Of a DNA stretch of 18,327 bases, positions 1 through 5,877 are shown piece by piece. How positions within the stretch are numbered: the stretch's first letter is position 1; the number at the start of each line of letters is the position of its first letter. A program made the position numbers and the translations under genes. The notes under the pieces were generated by a model. It was not told where the DNA came from and did no database searches. It saw only the letters and a program-made list of their open reading frames with translations. The DNA lies in the NCBI GenBank assembly GCA_031283745.1, contig JAITBH010000110.1, positions 1 through 18,327 on the forward strand. Direction: 5' to 3'. Source of the stretch: Candidatus Ectomicrobium neotermitis (lineage in GTDB: Bacteria; Elusimicrobiota; Endomicrobiia; Endomicrobiales; Endomicrobiaceae).

Positions 1-88
1 AAGCCTCAAAGCCTGCGACTCGTTAGAAATAACGACTGAATCAGTGAAATTCTGATGCCGACGGTTAAAGTCCGGATGAGAGAAGATC
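1..88 (+). ncRNA. FMN riboswitch (RFN element), 3' part only
   Basis: The 3' half of the flavin mononucleotide aptamer is visible. It shows a variable GAAA-capped hairpin (CGTTA 21-25 pairing with TAACG 30-34), a small TCAG/CTGA stem-loop near 41-54, and the hallmark block GCCGACGGTTAAAGTCCGGA at 57-76, followed by GATGAGAGAAG. The 5' half lies before the window, so the closing P1 stem cannot be shown in full. It sits directly upstream of the riboflavin operon, with a terminator between aptamer and first gene. This is the usual arrangement in which FMN binding ends transcription early. The family assignment is secure; the mechanism is inferred from the layout. Confidence 0.95.
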
Positions 89-105
89 AATAGTCAAAAA
101 AAAGC

Positions 106-138
106 AGCCCCTGATAGACCATATCGGGGGCTTTTTTT
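106..138 (+). terminator. Intrinsic terminator of the FMN riboswitch
   Basis: A 10-bp stem (106-115 with 123-132, one G-U pair) closes a 7-base loop and runs straight into seven T residues (132-138). It lies 18 bases after the aptamer and about 30 bases before ribD. This fits the expression platform: FMN-bound aptamer allows the hairpin and transcription stops. The competing antiterminator would need sequence from the missing 5' half and is not identified. Confidence 0.9.
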
Positions 139-167
139 ATGTGTTGGCAAAAAATCGGGAGATTGAT

Positions 168-1238
168 ATGAATAAGACCTGCAAAATGTATATGAAAACT
201 GCCGTCAAACTTGCCCAAAATGGGGGTAGCGATGTTTATCCAAACCCTCAAGTCGGCTGTGTGATAGTTAAGGACAATAAAATCGTGGGGCAGGGCTATC
301 ATGAATTTTTTGGCGGACCTCACGCTGAGATAAATGCCTTAGCCCAAGCGGGCAAAAATGCCGCCGCCGCCGATCTTTATGTGACGCTTGAGCCGTGCAA
401 TACCTATGGCAAACGCCCTCCATGCGTTCAAGCCATACTAAAATCGGGCATCAAGCGGGTATTTTTTGCGATAAATGACCCGTATTCGGCAAAAGGGGCA
501 GACTTTTTGCGGGCAAACGGCGTGGAGGTTTGCGGCGGTGTCTGCAAAAAAGAGGCAAGTGCCTTGGTTAAGGATTTCTTTAGGCATAAAAAGTCAAAAC
601 CTCTCATCTCGATGAAAGCTGCGATGACTTTAGACGGCAAAATCGCAACATCGGTCTATGACTCCAAATGGATTTCATCGGCAAAATCAAGAGATTTCGC
701 TCATAAACTCCGCACCCGCTACGATGCCGTTTTGATAGGAAAAAACACCGCTTTAGAGGACAATCCCGTCTTGACCTCTCACGGCAAAGGCAGAAACCCG
801 ATACGAGTTTTAATCGACTTTAATCTCGATGTTCCGCCCGATTACTACCTTTACGGCGGCTCCGTCCCGACAATAGTTGTTTATGACGAGCGTCAGAAAA
901 TCATGTATCCGGGTGTGGAAAAGATGATTTTTGTCCCTGTCGATGCCTCAAAAGCCAAAAAGGACTTCAAAATCATCAGGGATACGCTCTTGGGTTTAGG
1001 GATAAAAACCATCCTGATAGAAGGGGGCGGGGAGATTTTTTCATCAGCCTTATTTTCCGGCTGCGTTGACGATTTATACATTTTCATCGCCCCCAAAATT
1101 ATCGGAGGCAAAAATGCCGTGTCAGTGGTAGGCGGGGCGGGTGTTGATAGGATCGACTACGCACTGAAAATAAAGGATATGCGGATTTCAAAGTTCGGAG
1201 ATGATTTTTTAGTGAGGGGAAAATGTTTACAGGAATAA
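168..1238 (+). CDS. ribD: Bifunctional riboflavin deaminase/reductase RibD
   Basis: RibD deaminates the pyrimidine intermediate made from GTP and then reduces its ribosyl side chain, two successive cytosolic steps of riboflavin synthesis. The N-terminal cytidine-deaminase-like domain (about 1-145) has the zinc site HAE (H52, E54) and C77/C86 in PCNTYGKRPPC; the usual motif has a His after the Ser/Asn, here Thr. The C-terminal DHFR-like reductase domain starts near the SMKAAMTLDGKIA motif and includes an EGGGE signature. The length of 356 residues is normal. I chose ATG 168 because GGGAG lies 6 bases upstream. A GTG at 141 is in frame, but it directly abuts the terminator T-run and has no ribosome site. 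First gene of the FMN-controlled operon; its end overlaps ribE by 16 bases. Confidence 0.96.
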   Translation: MNKTCKMYMKTAVKLAQNGGSDVYPNPQVGCVIVKDNKIVGQGYHEFFGGPHAEINALAQAGKNAAAADLYVTLEPCNTYGKRPPCVQAILKSGIKRVFFAINDPYSAKGADFLRANGVEVCGGVCKKEASALVKDFFRHKKSKPLISMKAAMTLDGKIATSVYDSKWISSAKSRDFAHKLRTRYDAVLIGKNTALEDNPVLTSHGKGRNPIRVLIDFNLDVPPDYYLYGGSVPTIVVYDERQKIMYPGVEKMIFVPVDASKAKKDFKIIRDTLLGLGIKTILIEGGGEIFSSALFSGCVDDLYIFIAPKIIGGKNAVSVVGGAGVDRIDYALKIKDMRISKFGDDFLVRGKCLQE

Positions 1239-1846
1239 TTGAAGATGTCGGAACGATAAAAAGCCTTTCAAACTCTCAAATTTCTATTGAGACTGCCCTG
1301 CCCGACATCAAAATCGGGGATAGCGTGGCGGTAAACGGGGTCTGCCTGACCGCCTCAAAGCTTTCGGCGGGAGGGTTTTTGGCTGATTACAGCCCTCAAA
1401 CCGACAAAATGACCAACTTGTCTACCTTGAAAAAGGGGTCAAAGGTTAATTTGGAACGGGCTTTAACCCCATCGGGCCGCATGGGAGGGCATATTGTCAG
1501 CGGGCATATCGACGGGTCGGCAAAGATTTCAAAGATTGAAAAGAGGAATAGGTTCTTTCGGGTAGTGTTTGCCTGCCAAAAAGAACTTTGCGAGCGTTTT
1601 GTCGACAAGGGTTCGGTAGCAATAGACGGCATAAGCTTGACCATCTCGTCGCTTATGGCGGGGGGTTTTGAGGTTTTTATAATACCCCAGACCTTTGCAA
1701 ACACAAATTTGAGCCGCAAAAAGGAAGGAGATATGGTTAATATTGAGACGGATATTCTGATGAAATACATCGAAAAGCTGGAAAATAAAAAAACTAACAG
1801 CGAGGGGAAGCTGCTTAGCATTCTTGAGGAGAATGGATACTTGTGA
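1223..1846 (+). CDS. ribE: Riboflavin synthase alpha chain
   Basis: This enzyme catalyses the last step of the pathway, dismutating two 6,7-dimethyl-8-ribityllumazine molecules into riboflavin and the pyrimidine precursor. The protein begins MFTGIIEDVGTI, the near-invariant family start, and has the two repeated lumazine-binding barrel domains: the first with VNGVCLT, the second opening at MGGHIVSGHID and carrying the matching VAIDGISLTI. The length of 207 residues fits the family. GAGGGG lies 3 bases before ATG 1223, inside the end of ribD, so translation is probably coupled. The stop overlaps the GTG start of ribBA by 4 bases. The gene is called ribE in many Gram-positive operons and ribC in E. 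coli. Confidence 0.96.
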   Translation: MFTGIIEDVGTIKSLSNSQISIETALPDIKIGDSVAVNGVCLTASKLSAGGFLADYSPQTDKMTNLSTLKKGSKVNLERALTPSGRMGGHIVSGHIDGSAKISKIEKRNRFFRVVFACQKELCERFVDKGSVAIDGISLTISSLMAGGFEVFIIPQTFANTNLSRKKEGDMVNIETDILMKYIEKLENKKTNSEGKLLSILEENGYL

Positions 1847-3036
1847 AAAACATTAAAAAAGCTATTAGCGACATCAAAAAAGGAAAGTTGGTCATCGTAA
1901 CGGACAACCCGTCACGGGAAAATGAGGGGGATTTGGTCTGTGCCGCCTCAAAAGCAAGTCCAGAAAAAATAAATTTTATGGCAAAGTTTGGACGCGGTTT
2001 GATATGCGTGCCTATGGAAAGCGACAGGTTAGACAAACTCGAAATCCCAAATATGCTTGAAAAATCAGCCGAAAAGAGGGGCTGCCTTTTTACCGTATCA
2101 GTCGACTCTGCACTCACAAAAACGGGCATTTCGGCATATGAGCGGGCTTTAACCATACAAAAACTCATCGACGCTAACTCAAAAGCCCAAGATTTTGTCA
2201 GACCCGGCCACATTTTTCCGCTTAGGTATAAGGAAGGCGGGGTGCTTGCACGAACCGGACACACCGAGGCGGCGGTGGATCTTGCCCGGCTGGCAGGCTT
2301 ATACCCCGCTGCGGTCATTTGCGAAATAATGAGAGATGACGGAAAAATGGCAAAAATGCCCGACTTGGTTAAGTTTGCAAAGCTCCACAACTTGACCATC
2401 ATCTCGGTCGATGAGCTGGTTTTATATAGAAAACAGACCGAAATCTGGGCAAAAGAGATTGTCCGTGTTAATTTCCCTACCGAGTTTGGGACTTTCAAGC
2501 TCTCTCTTTTTGAAAATTCCCTCACTGGGGAAAATCATCTCGCCCTCATAAAAGGGGACATCGAAAACAAAAGCAATGTCATTTTCCGCATGCACTCCTC
2601 TTGCGAGACGGGGGATATTTTCCACTCCCTGCGTTGCGATTGCGGAAAACAGCTCGCTTTTGCTCTAAAAACCATCGAGGAAAAGGGCTGCGGGGTGCTG
2701 CTTTACCTTCATCAAGAGGGCAGGGGCATTGGTCTGGCAAATAAAATCAAGGCTTATAAGCTCCAAGAGGAGGGAATGGACACTGTTGAGGCAAACATTG
2801 CACTGGGTTTTGATGCTGACTTGAGGGATTATTCGATAGCGGCGTGGATTATTAAGTGCTTAAAAATTAACAGCATCCAGCTGATGACAAATAACCCCGT
2901 CAAAATTACAGAACTTGAAAAATACGGAGTAAAGGTAAACAAGAGGGTTCCTATCGAGATTAACCCAGTCAAGACAAATGAGAAATATCTCAAAACGAAA
3001 AAGGAAAAAATGAAGCATATTCTAAGCAAGGTATAG
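1843..3036 (+). CDS. ribBA: Bifunctional DHBP synthase / GTP cyclohydrolase II
   Basis: RibBA feeds both branches of riboflavin synthesis. The N-terminal domain converts ribulose 5-phosphate to 3,4-dihydroxy-2-butanone 4-phosphate; the C-terminal domain opens GTP. Domain 1 (about 1-200) has RENEGD (25-30), RPGHIFPLR and the TGHTEAAVDLARLAG block. Domain 2 (about 205-397) has the zinc cysteines C254, C265 and C267 in SSCETGD...RCDCG, then HQEGRGIGL and TNNP. The 397 residues match the usual fusion. The start is GTG 1843, overlapping the ribE stop, with AGGAGA about 12 bases upstream. The segment after RDYS reads IAAWIIKCL, somewhat divergent from the common GAQIL form, but catalytic motifs are intact. 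It is followed by ribH after 10 bases. Confidence 0.96.
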   Translation: MKNIKKAISDIKKGKLVIVTDNPSRENEGDLVCAASKASPEKINFMAKFGRGLICVPMESDRLDKLEIPNMLEKSAEKRGCLFTVSVDSALTKTGISAYERALTIQKLIDANSKAQDFVRPGHIFPLRYKEGGVLARTGHTEAAVDLARLAGLYPAAVICEIMRDDGKMAKMPDLVKFAKLHNLTIISVDELVLYRKQTEIWAKEIVRVNFPTEFGTFKLSLFENSLTGENHLALIKGDIENKSNVIFRMHSSCETGDIFHSLRCDCGKQLAFALKTIEEKGCGVLLYLHQEGRGIGLANKIKAYKLQEEGMDTVEANIALGFDADLRDYSIAAWIIKCLKINSIQLMTNNPVKITELEKYGVKVNKRVPIEINPVKTNEKYLKTKKEKMKHILSKV

Positions 3037-3046
3037 GAGGCAGAAA

Positions 3047-3508
3047 ATGAAAGTTTTAAGCGGGCAGTTAAACGGGCAGGGCAAGAAATTTGCATTAGTG
3101 GCATCGAGATTTAATGAGTTCATAACGCAAAAACTCATAGGGGGTGCTGAGGATATTTTGACAAGGCATGGGGTTAAAGATGAAGACATCACTCTTGCTT
3201 GGGTTCCGGGGGCTTTTGAAATTCCAGCGGCAGCAAAAAAGATAGCAGAAAGCCAAAAATTTGACGCTGTCATATGCCTCGGCTGCATCATACGCGGATC
3301 CACCCCGCACTTTGAATATGTCAGCGCCGAAGCGTCTAAAGGAATTGCGGCCGCAGGCTTGGCGGCAAAGGTTCCCGTAATTTTTGGAGTGCTGACCACT
3401 GAAAATATCGAGCAAGCCATAGAAAGAGCAGGGACAAAAGCAGGAAATAAAGGGGCTGATGCGGCCTTAGCAGCCATCGAAATGATAAGCCTTTATGGGC
3501 AAATTTAA
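3047..3508 (+). CDS. ribH: 6,7-dimethyl-8-ribityllumazine synthase
   Basis: Lumazine synthase condenses the pyrimidine product of the RibD branch with the butanone phosphate from RibBA, giving the substrate of RibE. It normally forms pentamers or icosahedral 60-mers. Family motifs are clear: VASRFNEFIT near residue 18, WVPGAFEIP (52-60), RGSTPHFEYV with the catalytic-site His88, and PVIFGVLTTEN followed by the AGTKAGNKGADAALAAIEM block. The length of 153 residues is standard. AGGAGG lies 6 bases before the ATG and overlaps the end of ribBA. It is the last gene of the riboflavin operon. No convincing T-tailed terminator follows. Confidence 0.96.
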   Translation: MKVLSGQLNGQGKKFALVASRFNEFITQKLIGGAEDILTRHGVKDEDITLAWVPGAFEIPAAAKKIAESQKFDAVICLGCIIRGSTPHFEYVSAEASKGIAAAGLAAKVPVIFGVLTTENIEQAIERAGTKAGNKGADAALAAIEMISLYGQI

Positions 3509-3556
3509 GGGGTGCAAAAATGCCCCAAAAACCCCATTTTCCCGTCGATAACTCAT

Positions 3557-3585
3557 TTGATAAAGGGGGCAATAAATAGTATTAT
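3557..3585 (+). promoter_or_regulatory. Sigma70-type promoter for ptsH
   Basis: TTGATA (3557-3562) and TATTAT (3580-3585) are 17 bases apart. This is a near-consensus pair in the gap between ribH and ptsH, about 50 bases before the ptsH start. The spacer contains AAGGGGG, and CCGACGCTTT follows the -10 box one base later. The same ten bases follow the promoter at 18229-18257 in the same register. Confidence 0.75.
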
Positions 3586-3635
3586 CCCGACGCTTTCAAC
3601 AGGGAGAGCCAATTTTGAACAAAACGGGAGGAGAA

Positions 3636-3896
3636 ATGGCAAGTTTCGAGTATGTAATTAAAGATGAAGTGGGAATTCATGCAAGACCAGCAGGGTTGTT
3701 GGTAGAAAAGGCGAAGTCTTTTACAGCAAATGCCATTGAAGTGGCAAAAGATGACAAGAAAGCGGATGCAAAAAAGTTGTTTGCAGTGTTGAAACTTGGA
3801 GCAAAGCAGGGAGACAAGGTCGTTGTAACCGTTACAGGCGAAAATGATACAGAAGTGAGTGCAGAGCTGGAAGAATTTTTCAAGAAAAATCTTTAA
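3636..3896 (+). CDS. ptsH: HPr-family phosphocarrier protein
   Basis: HPr carries a phosphoryl group from enzyme I to sugar-specific enzyme II proteins of the phosphotransferase system. The active-site motif GIHARPAG is present with His15. The fold-typical ending KLGAKQGDKVVVTVTGENDTEVSAELEEFF is also present, and 86 residues is normal. The residue matching the regulatory Ser46 of Firmicute HPr (NLKSIMGV) is lysine 47 here (DAKKLFAV). Phosphorylation by HPr kinase at that site is therefore impossible. I chose ATG 3636 because GGGAGGAG lies just upstream; an in-frame TTG at 3615 has no such site. It has its own promoter and terminator, so it is probably a single-gene unit. No enzyme I or HprK is in the window, so a sugar-uptake role is not shown. 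Confidence 0.93.
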   Translation: MASFEYVIKDEVGIHARPAGLLVEKAKSFTANAIEVAKDDKKADAKKLFAVLKLGAKQGDKVVVTVTGENDTEVSAELEEFFKKNL

Positions 3897-3920
3897 TTGA
3901 TGCCAGAAAATCGTCAACGC

Positions 3921-3965
3921 AAAGCCAAATTATCTGCCCATAAAGCAAATAGTTTGGCTTTTCTT
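3921..3965 (+). terminator. Probable terminator after ptsH
   Basis: AAAGCCAAA (3921-3929) pairs perfectly with TTTGGCTTT (3953-3961), and the T-rich TTCTT follows. The 23-base loop is longer than usual, which lowers confidence. Its 3' edge is only about 11 bases before miaB. Confidence 0.55.
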
Positions 3966-3976
3966 GTATATACACT

Positions 3977-5257
3977 ATGAACTATCTAATCCAAACCATT
4001 GGCTGCCAGATGAACATATGCGAATCTGAGGCTATTTCCGAACTCCTCTCAAAAAAAGGCGGGCATAAAGTCAAAGAAAGCGCCGATGCTGACCTCCTCA
4101 TACTAAACACCTGTTCTGTTCGTTCTCAAGCCGAACAAAAAGCCTTTTCCTTTTTGGGCAGAGCGGAGGAAATGAAGGCTCAAAGGGAAATCAAAATAGT
4201 GGTTATTGGCTGTATGGCTCAAAGAATTAGAGATCAGCTCAAAAAAAGATTCAAAAAAACGGACTTAATTTTAGGAACTGGCAAAACCCCGCGAGAAATA
4301 GCCGACGAAATAGCAAACCTATTTAACCTCCCAAATACCCCCGCCTCATTCCAATCAGATTCTTGTCAAGAAAATCCCCAGCAAAAGGTTGCGGCATTTG
4401 TCCCGATAATGAAAGGCTGCCAAAATTTCTGTTCCTACTGTGTAGTTCCCTTCGTGAGGGGGAAAGAGGTGAGTTTTGACGCTGAGGCAGTGTTAAAGGA
4501 ATGTTTGGCTCTTAGCCGGAAAGGTATCAAGGAAATTACCCTGCTTGGTCAAAATGTCAACTCTTACATTTACAGTGGTCTTAACTTTTCAGCCCTGATA
4601 AAGGAAATAGTCAAAATTGATGGGCTTAGGCGAATAAGATTTATGACTAACCACCCCAAAGATTTAAGTGATGAATTGATAGAAACCATAGCCGCCCAGC
4701 CGAAAGTTTGTAAGCACATTCACCTGCCCCTGCAGTCAGCTTCCGATAAAATCCTCGAAAAAATGAACAGAAAATACACTTTTGGGCATTATTGCGGGCT
4801 TATCAAAAAGCTTAGAGGCCGTATTCCATATATAAGCATCACCACCGACATAATCGTGGGGTTTCCCAGTGAGAGCAGCGAGGATTTTGATGAGACCTTG
4901 GCGGCTGTAAAAAATCTCAAGTTTGGAGGCTTATATGCCTTCAGGTATTCGCCCCGGCCAAACACAAAAGCCGCCTCTTTGCCTGACGATGTCCCTCTAT
5001 CAGAAAAGCAAAAACGTTTATCGGCAGTTTTAGATGAGGGAAATAGGATTTTGGAGGAAAGTTCGGCTCAAATGAAAGGGAAAGTTTATGAGGTTTTAGC
5101 AGATAGATATGAAAGAGAGTGTTTGGAAGCAAAAACTGATAGCGCCCGAAAAGTTTTCATAAAAGGAGAGAGAGGAGAGATTGGGCAAGTCTTTGATGTC
5201 TTGATAAAAGATGTTGAGGGCAATTCTCTTTTTGGAGAGAGGCTCAAATCCATTTGA
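3977..5257 (+). CDS. miaB: tRNA-2-methylthio-N6-dimethylallyladenosine synthase MiaB
   Basis: MiaB is a radical-SAM methylthiotransferase that turns i6A37 of tRNAs into ms2i6A37, acting after MiaA, which is also in this window. The N-terminal domain binds one iron-sulfur cluster through C10 (TIGCQMN), C46 (NTCSVR) and C79 (IGCMAQR). The radical-SAM triad CxxxCxxC is C148, C152 and C155 (GCQNFCSYCVVPFVRG). A TRAM-like tail ends the 426-residue protein. MtaB and RimO relatives are less likely because the QMN motif and the YCVVPFVRG sequence are MiaB-like. There is no Shine-Dalgarno sequence before ATG 3977, no other usual start codon before the in-frame TAG at 3950, and the protein begins correctly for the family. 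Its TGA overlaps the next gene's ATG by one base. Confidence 0.93.
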   Translation: MNYLIQTIGCQMNICESEAISELLSKKGGHKVKESADADLLILNTCSVRSQAEQKAFSFLGRAEEMKAQREIKIVVIGCMAQRIRDQLKKRFKKTDLILGTGKTPREIADEIANLFNLPNTPASFQSDSCQENPQQKVAAFVPIMKGCQNFCSYCVVPFVRGKEVSFDAEAVLKECLALSRKGIKEITLLGQNVNSYIYSGLNFSALIKEIVKIDGLRRIRFMTNHPKDLSDELIETIAAQPKVCKHIHLPLQSASDKILEKMNRKYTFGHYCGLIKKLRGRIPYISITTDIIVGFPSESSEDFDETLAAVKNLKFGGLYAFRYSPRPNTKAASLPDDVPLSEKQKRLSAVLDEGNRILEESSAQMKGKVYEVLADRYERECLEAKTDSARKVFIKGERGEIGQVFDVLIKDVEGNSLFGERLKSI

Positions 5258-5877
5258 TGATGCACATAAAAGGAAGATACATACTATGTATTATTGTTGT
5301 GATAGTTCTGACAGGCGGAGTCTTATATCTGCAAAGATCAACTGGCATTTTTTACAGAGTAATATATGCAGATATTATTGACCGTTATGCACGTCGTTTT
5401 AAGGTAGACCCTTTGCTTGTGGGGGCGGTGATGAGAAAAGAGAGCAGCATAAACCCCCTTGCTGTGTCGCATAAAGGGGCAGTCGGGCTTATGCAGCTTA
5501 TGCCCTCAACAGCCCAAGAGATAGCAATAGACCTAAACATCGGAAACTATAACCACGAAATGCTTAAAGACCCAGCGATAAATGTGATGTTTGGGACATA
5601 CTATTTGAGACGGCTTTCTATACGATATGACAACAATTTAATTATGACGCTCGGAGCATACAATGCTGGGATAGGCAATATCGATGTGGCACGTTTTATC
5701 AAGGCAGGGCAAGATTTTGAGATAAACGACCTCCCTTTTGAGGAAACGCAAAAATATGTTGCTTCAATTTTGCTCACCTATAAGTTTTACAAGACCATAG
5801 ATAATGTCGAGCAAGCATTCTTTCGGTTTTTTGAGATAACAAGAGAGATGCCCCGAAGAATTATAGAGGAAATATGA
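5257..5877 (+). CDS. Membrane-anchored lytic transglycosylase (SLT family)
   Basis: The protein cleaves the MurNAc-GlcNAc bond of peptidoglycan, forming 1,6-anhydro ends. One hydrophobic segment (about residues 8-25) should anchor it with the catalytic domain outside the membrane. The domain shows the catalytic Glu62 in RKESSINP, then GAVGLMQLMP (74 onward) and AYNAGIGNI, the three classic motifs of the Slt/MltC-like family. About 206 residues is typical for a short single-domain form. It has no visible LysM or other wall-binding module. The start is taken as ATG 5257, which shares a base with the miaB stop; ATG 5260 is equally possible, and an upstream TTG at 5254 is unlikely. Its stop overlaps the mutS start in ATGA, so translation of the two is likely coupled despite unrelated roles. 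Confidence 0.9.
   Translation: MMHIKGRYILCIIVVIVLTGGVLYLQRSTGIFYRVIYADIIDRYARRFKVDPLLVGAVMRKESSINPLAVSHKGAVGLMQLMPSTAQEIAIDLNIGNYNHEMLKDPAINVMFGTYYLRRLSIRYDNNLIMTLGAYNAGIGNIDVARFIKAGQDFEINDLPFEETQKYVASILLTYKFYKTIDNVEQAFFRFFEITREMPRRIIEEI

Noticed and set aside
141..167. GTG 141 as the ribD start
   Set aside because: It begins two bases after the terminator T-run, lacks a ribosome site, and adds residues not seen in the family; ATG 168 has GGGAG at good spacing.
1396..2525. Long open frames on the - strand opposite ribE and ribBA (141 and 236 codons)
   Set aside because: They lie wholly antisense to clear riboflavin genes, have Ser/Phe/Lys-rich low-information products with no family motif and no ribosome site, and are shadows of the + strand codon bias.
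3509..3540. GGGGTGC...TGCCCC and GGGGT...ACCCC repeats after ribH as a terminator
   Set aside because: The stems are short or asymmetric and are followed by only ATTTT before C residues, so this is not a convincing intrinsic terminator.
3601..3620. AGCCAATT near 3607 matching the reverse complement near 18304 as a shared leader element
   Set aside because: Only eight bases match, in opposite orientation and at different distances from the promoters; chance is a sufficient explanation.
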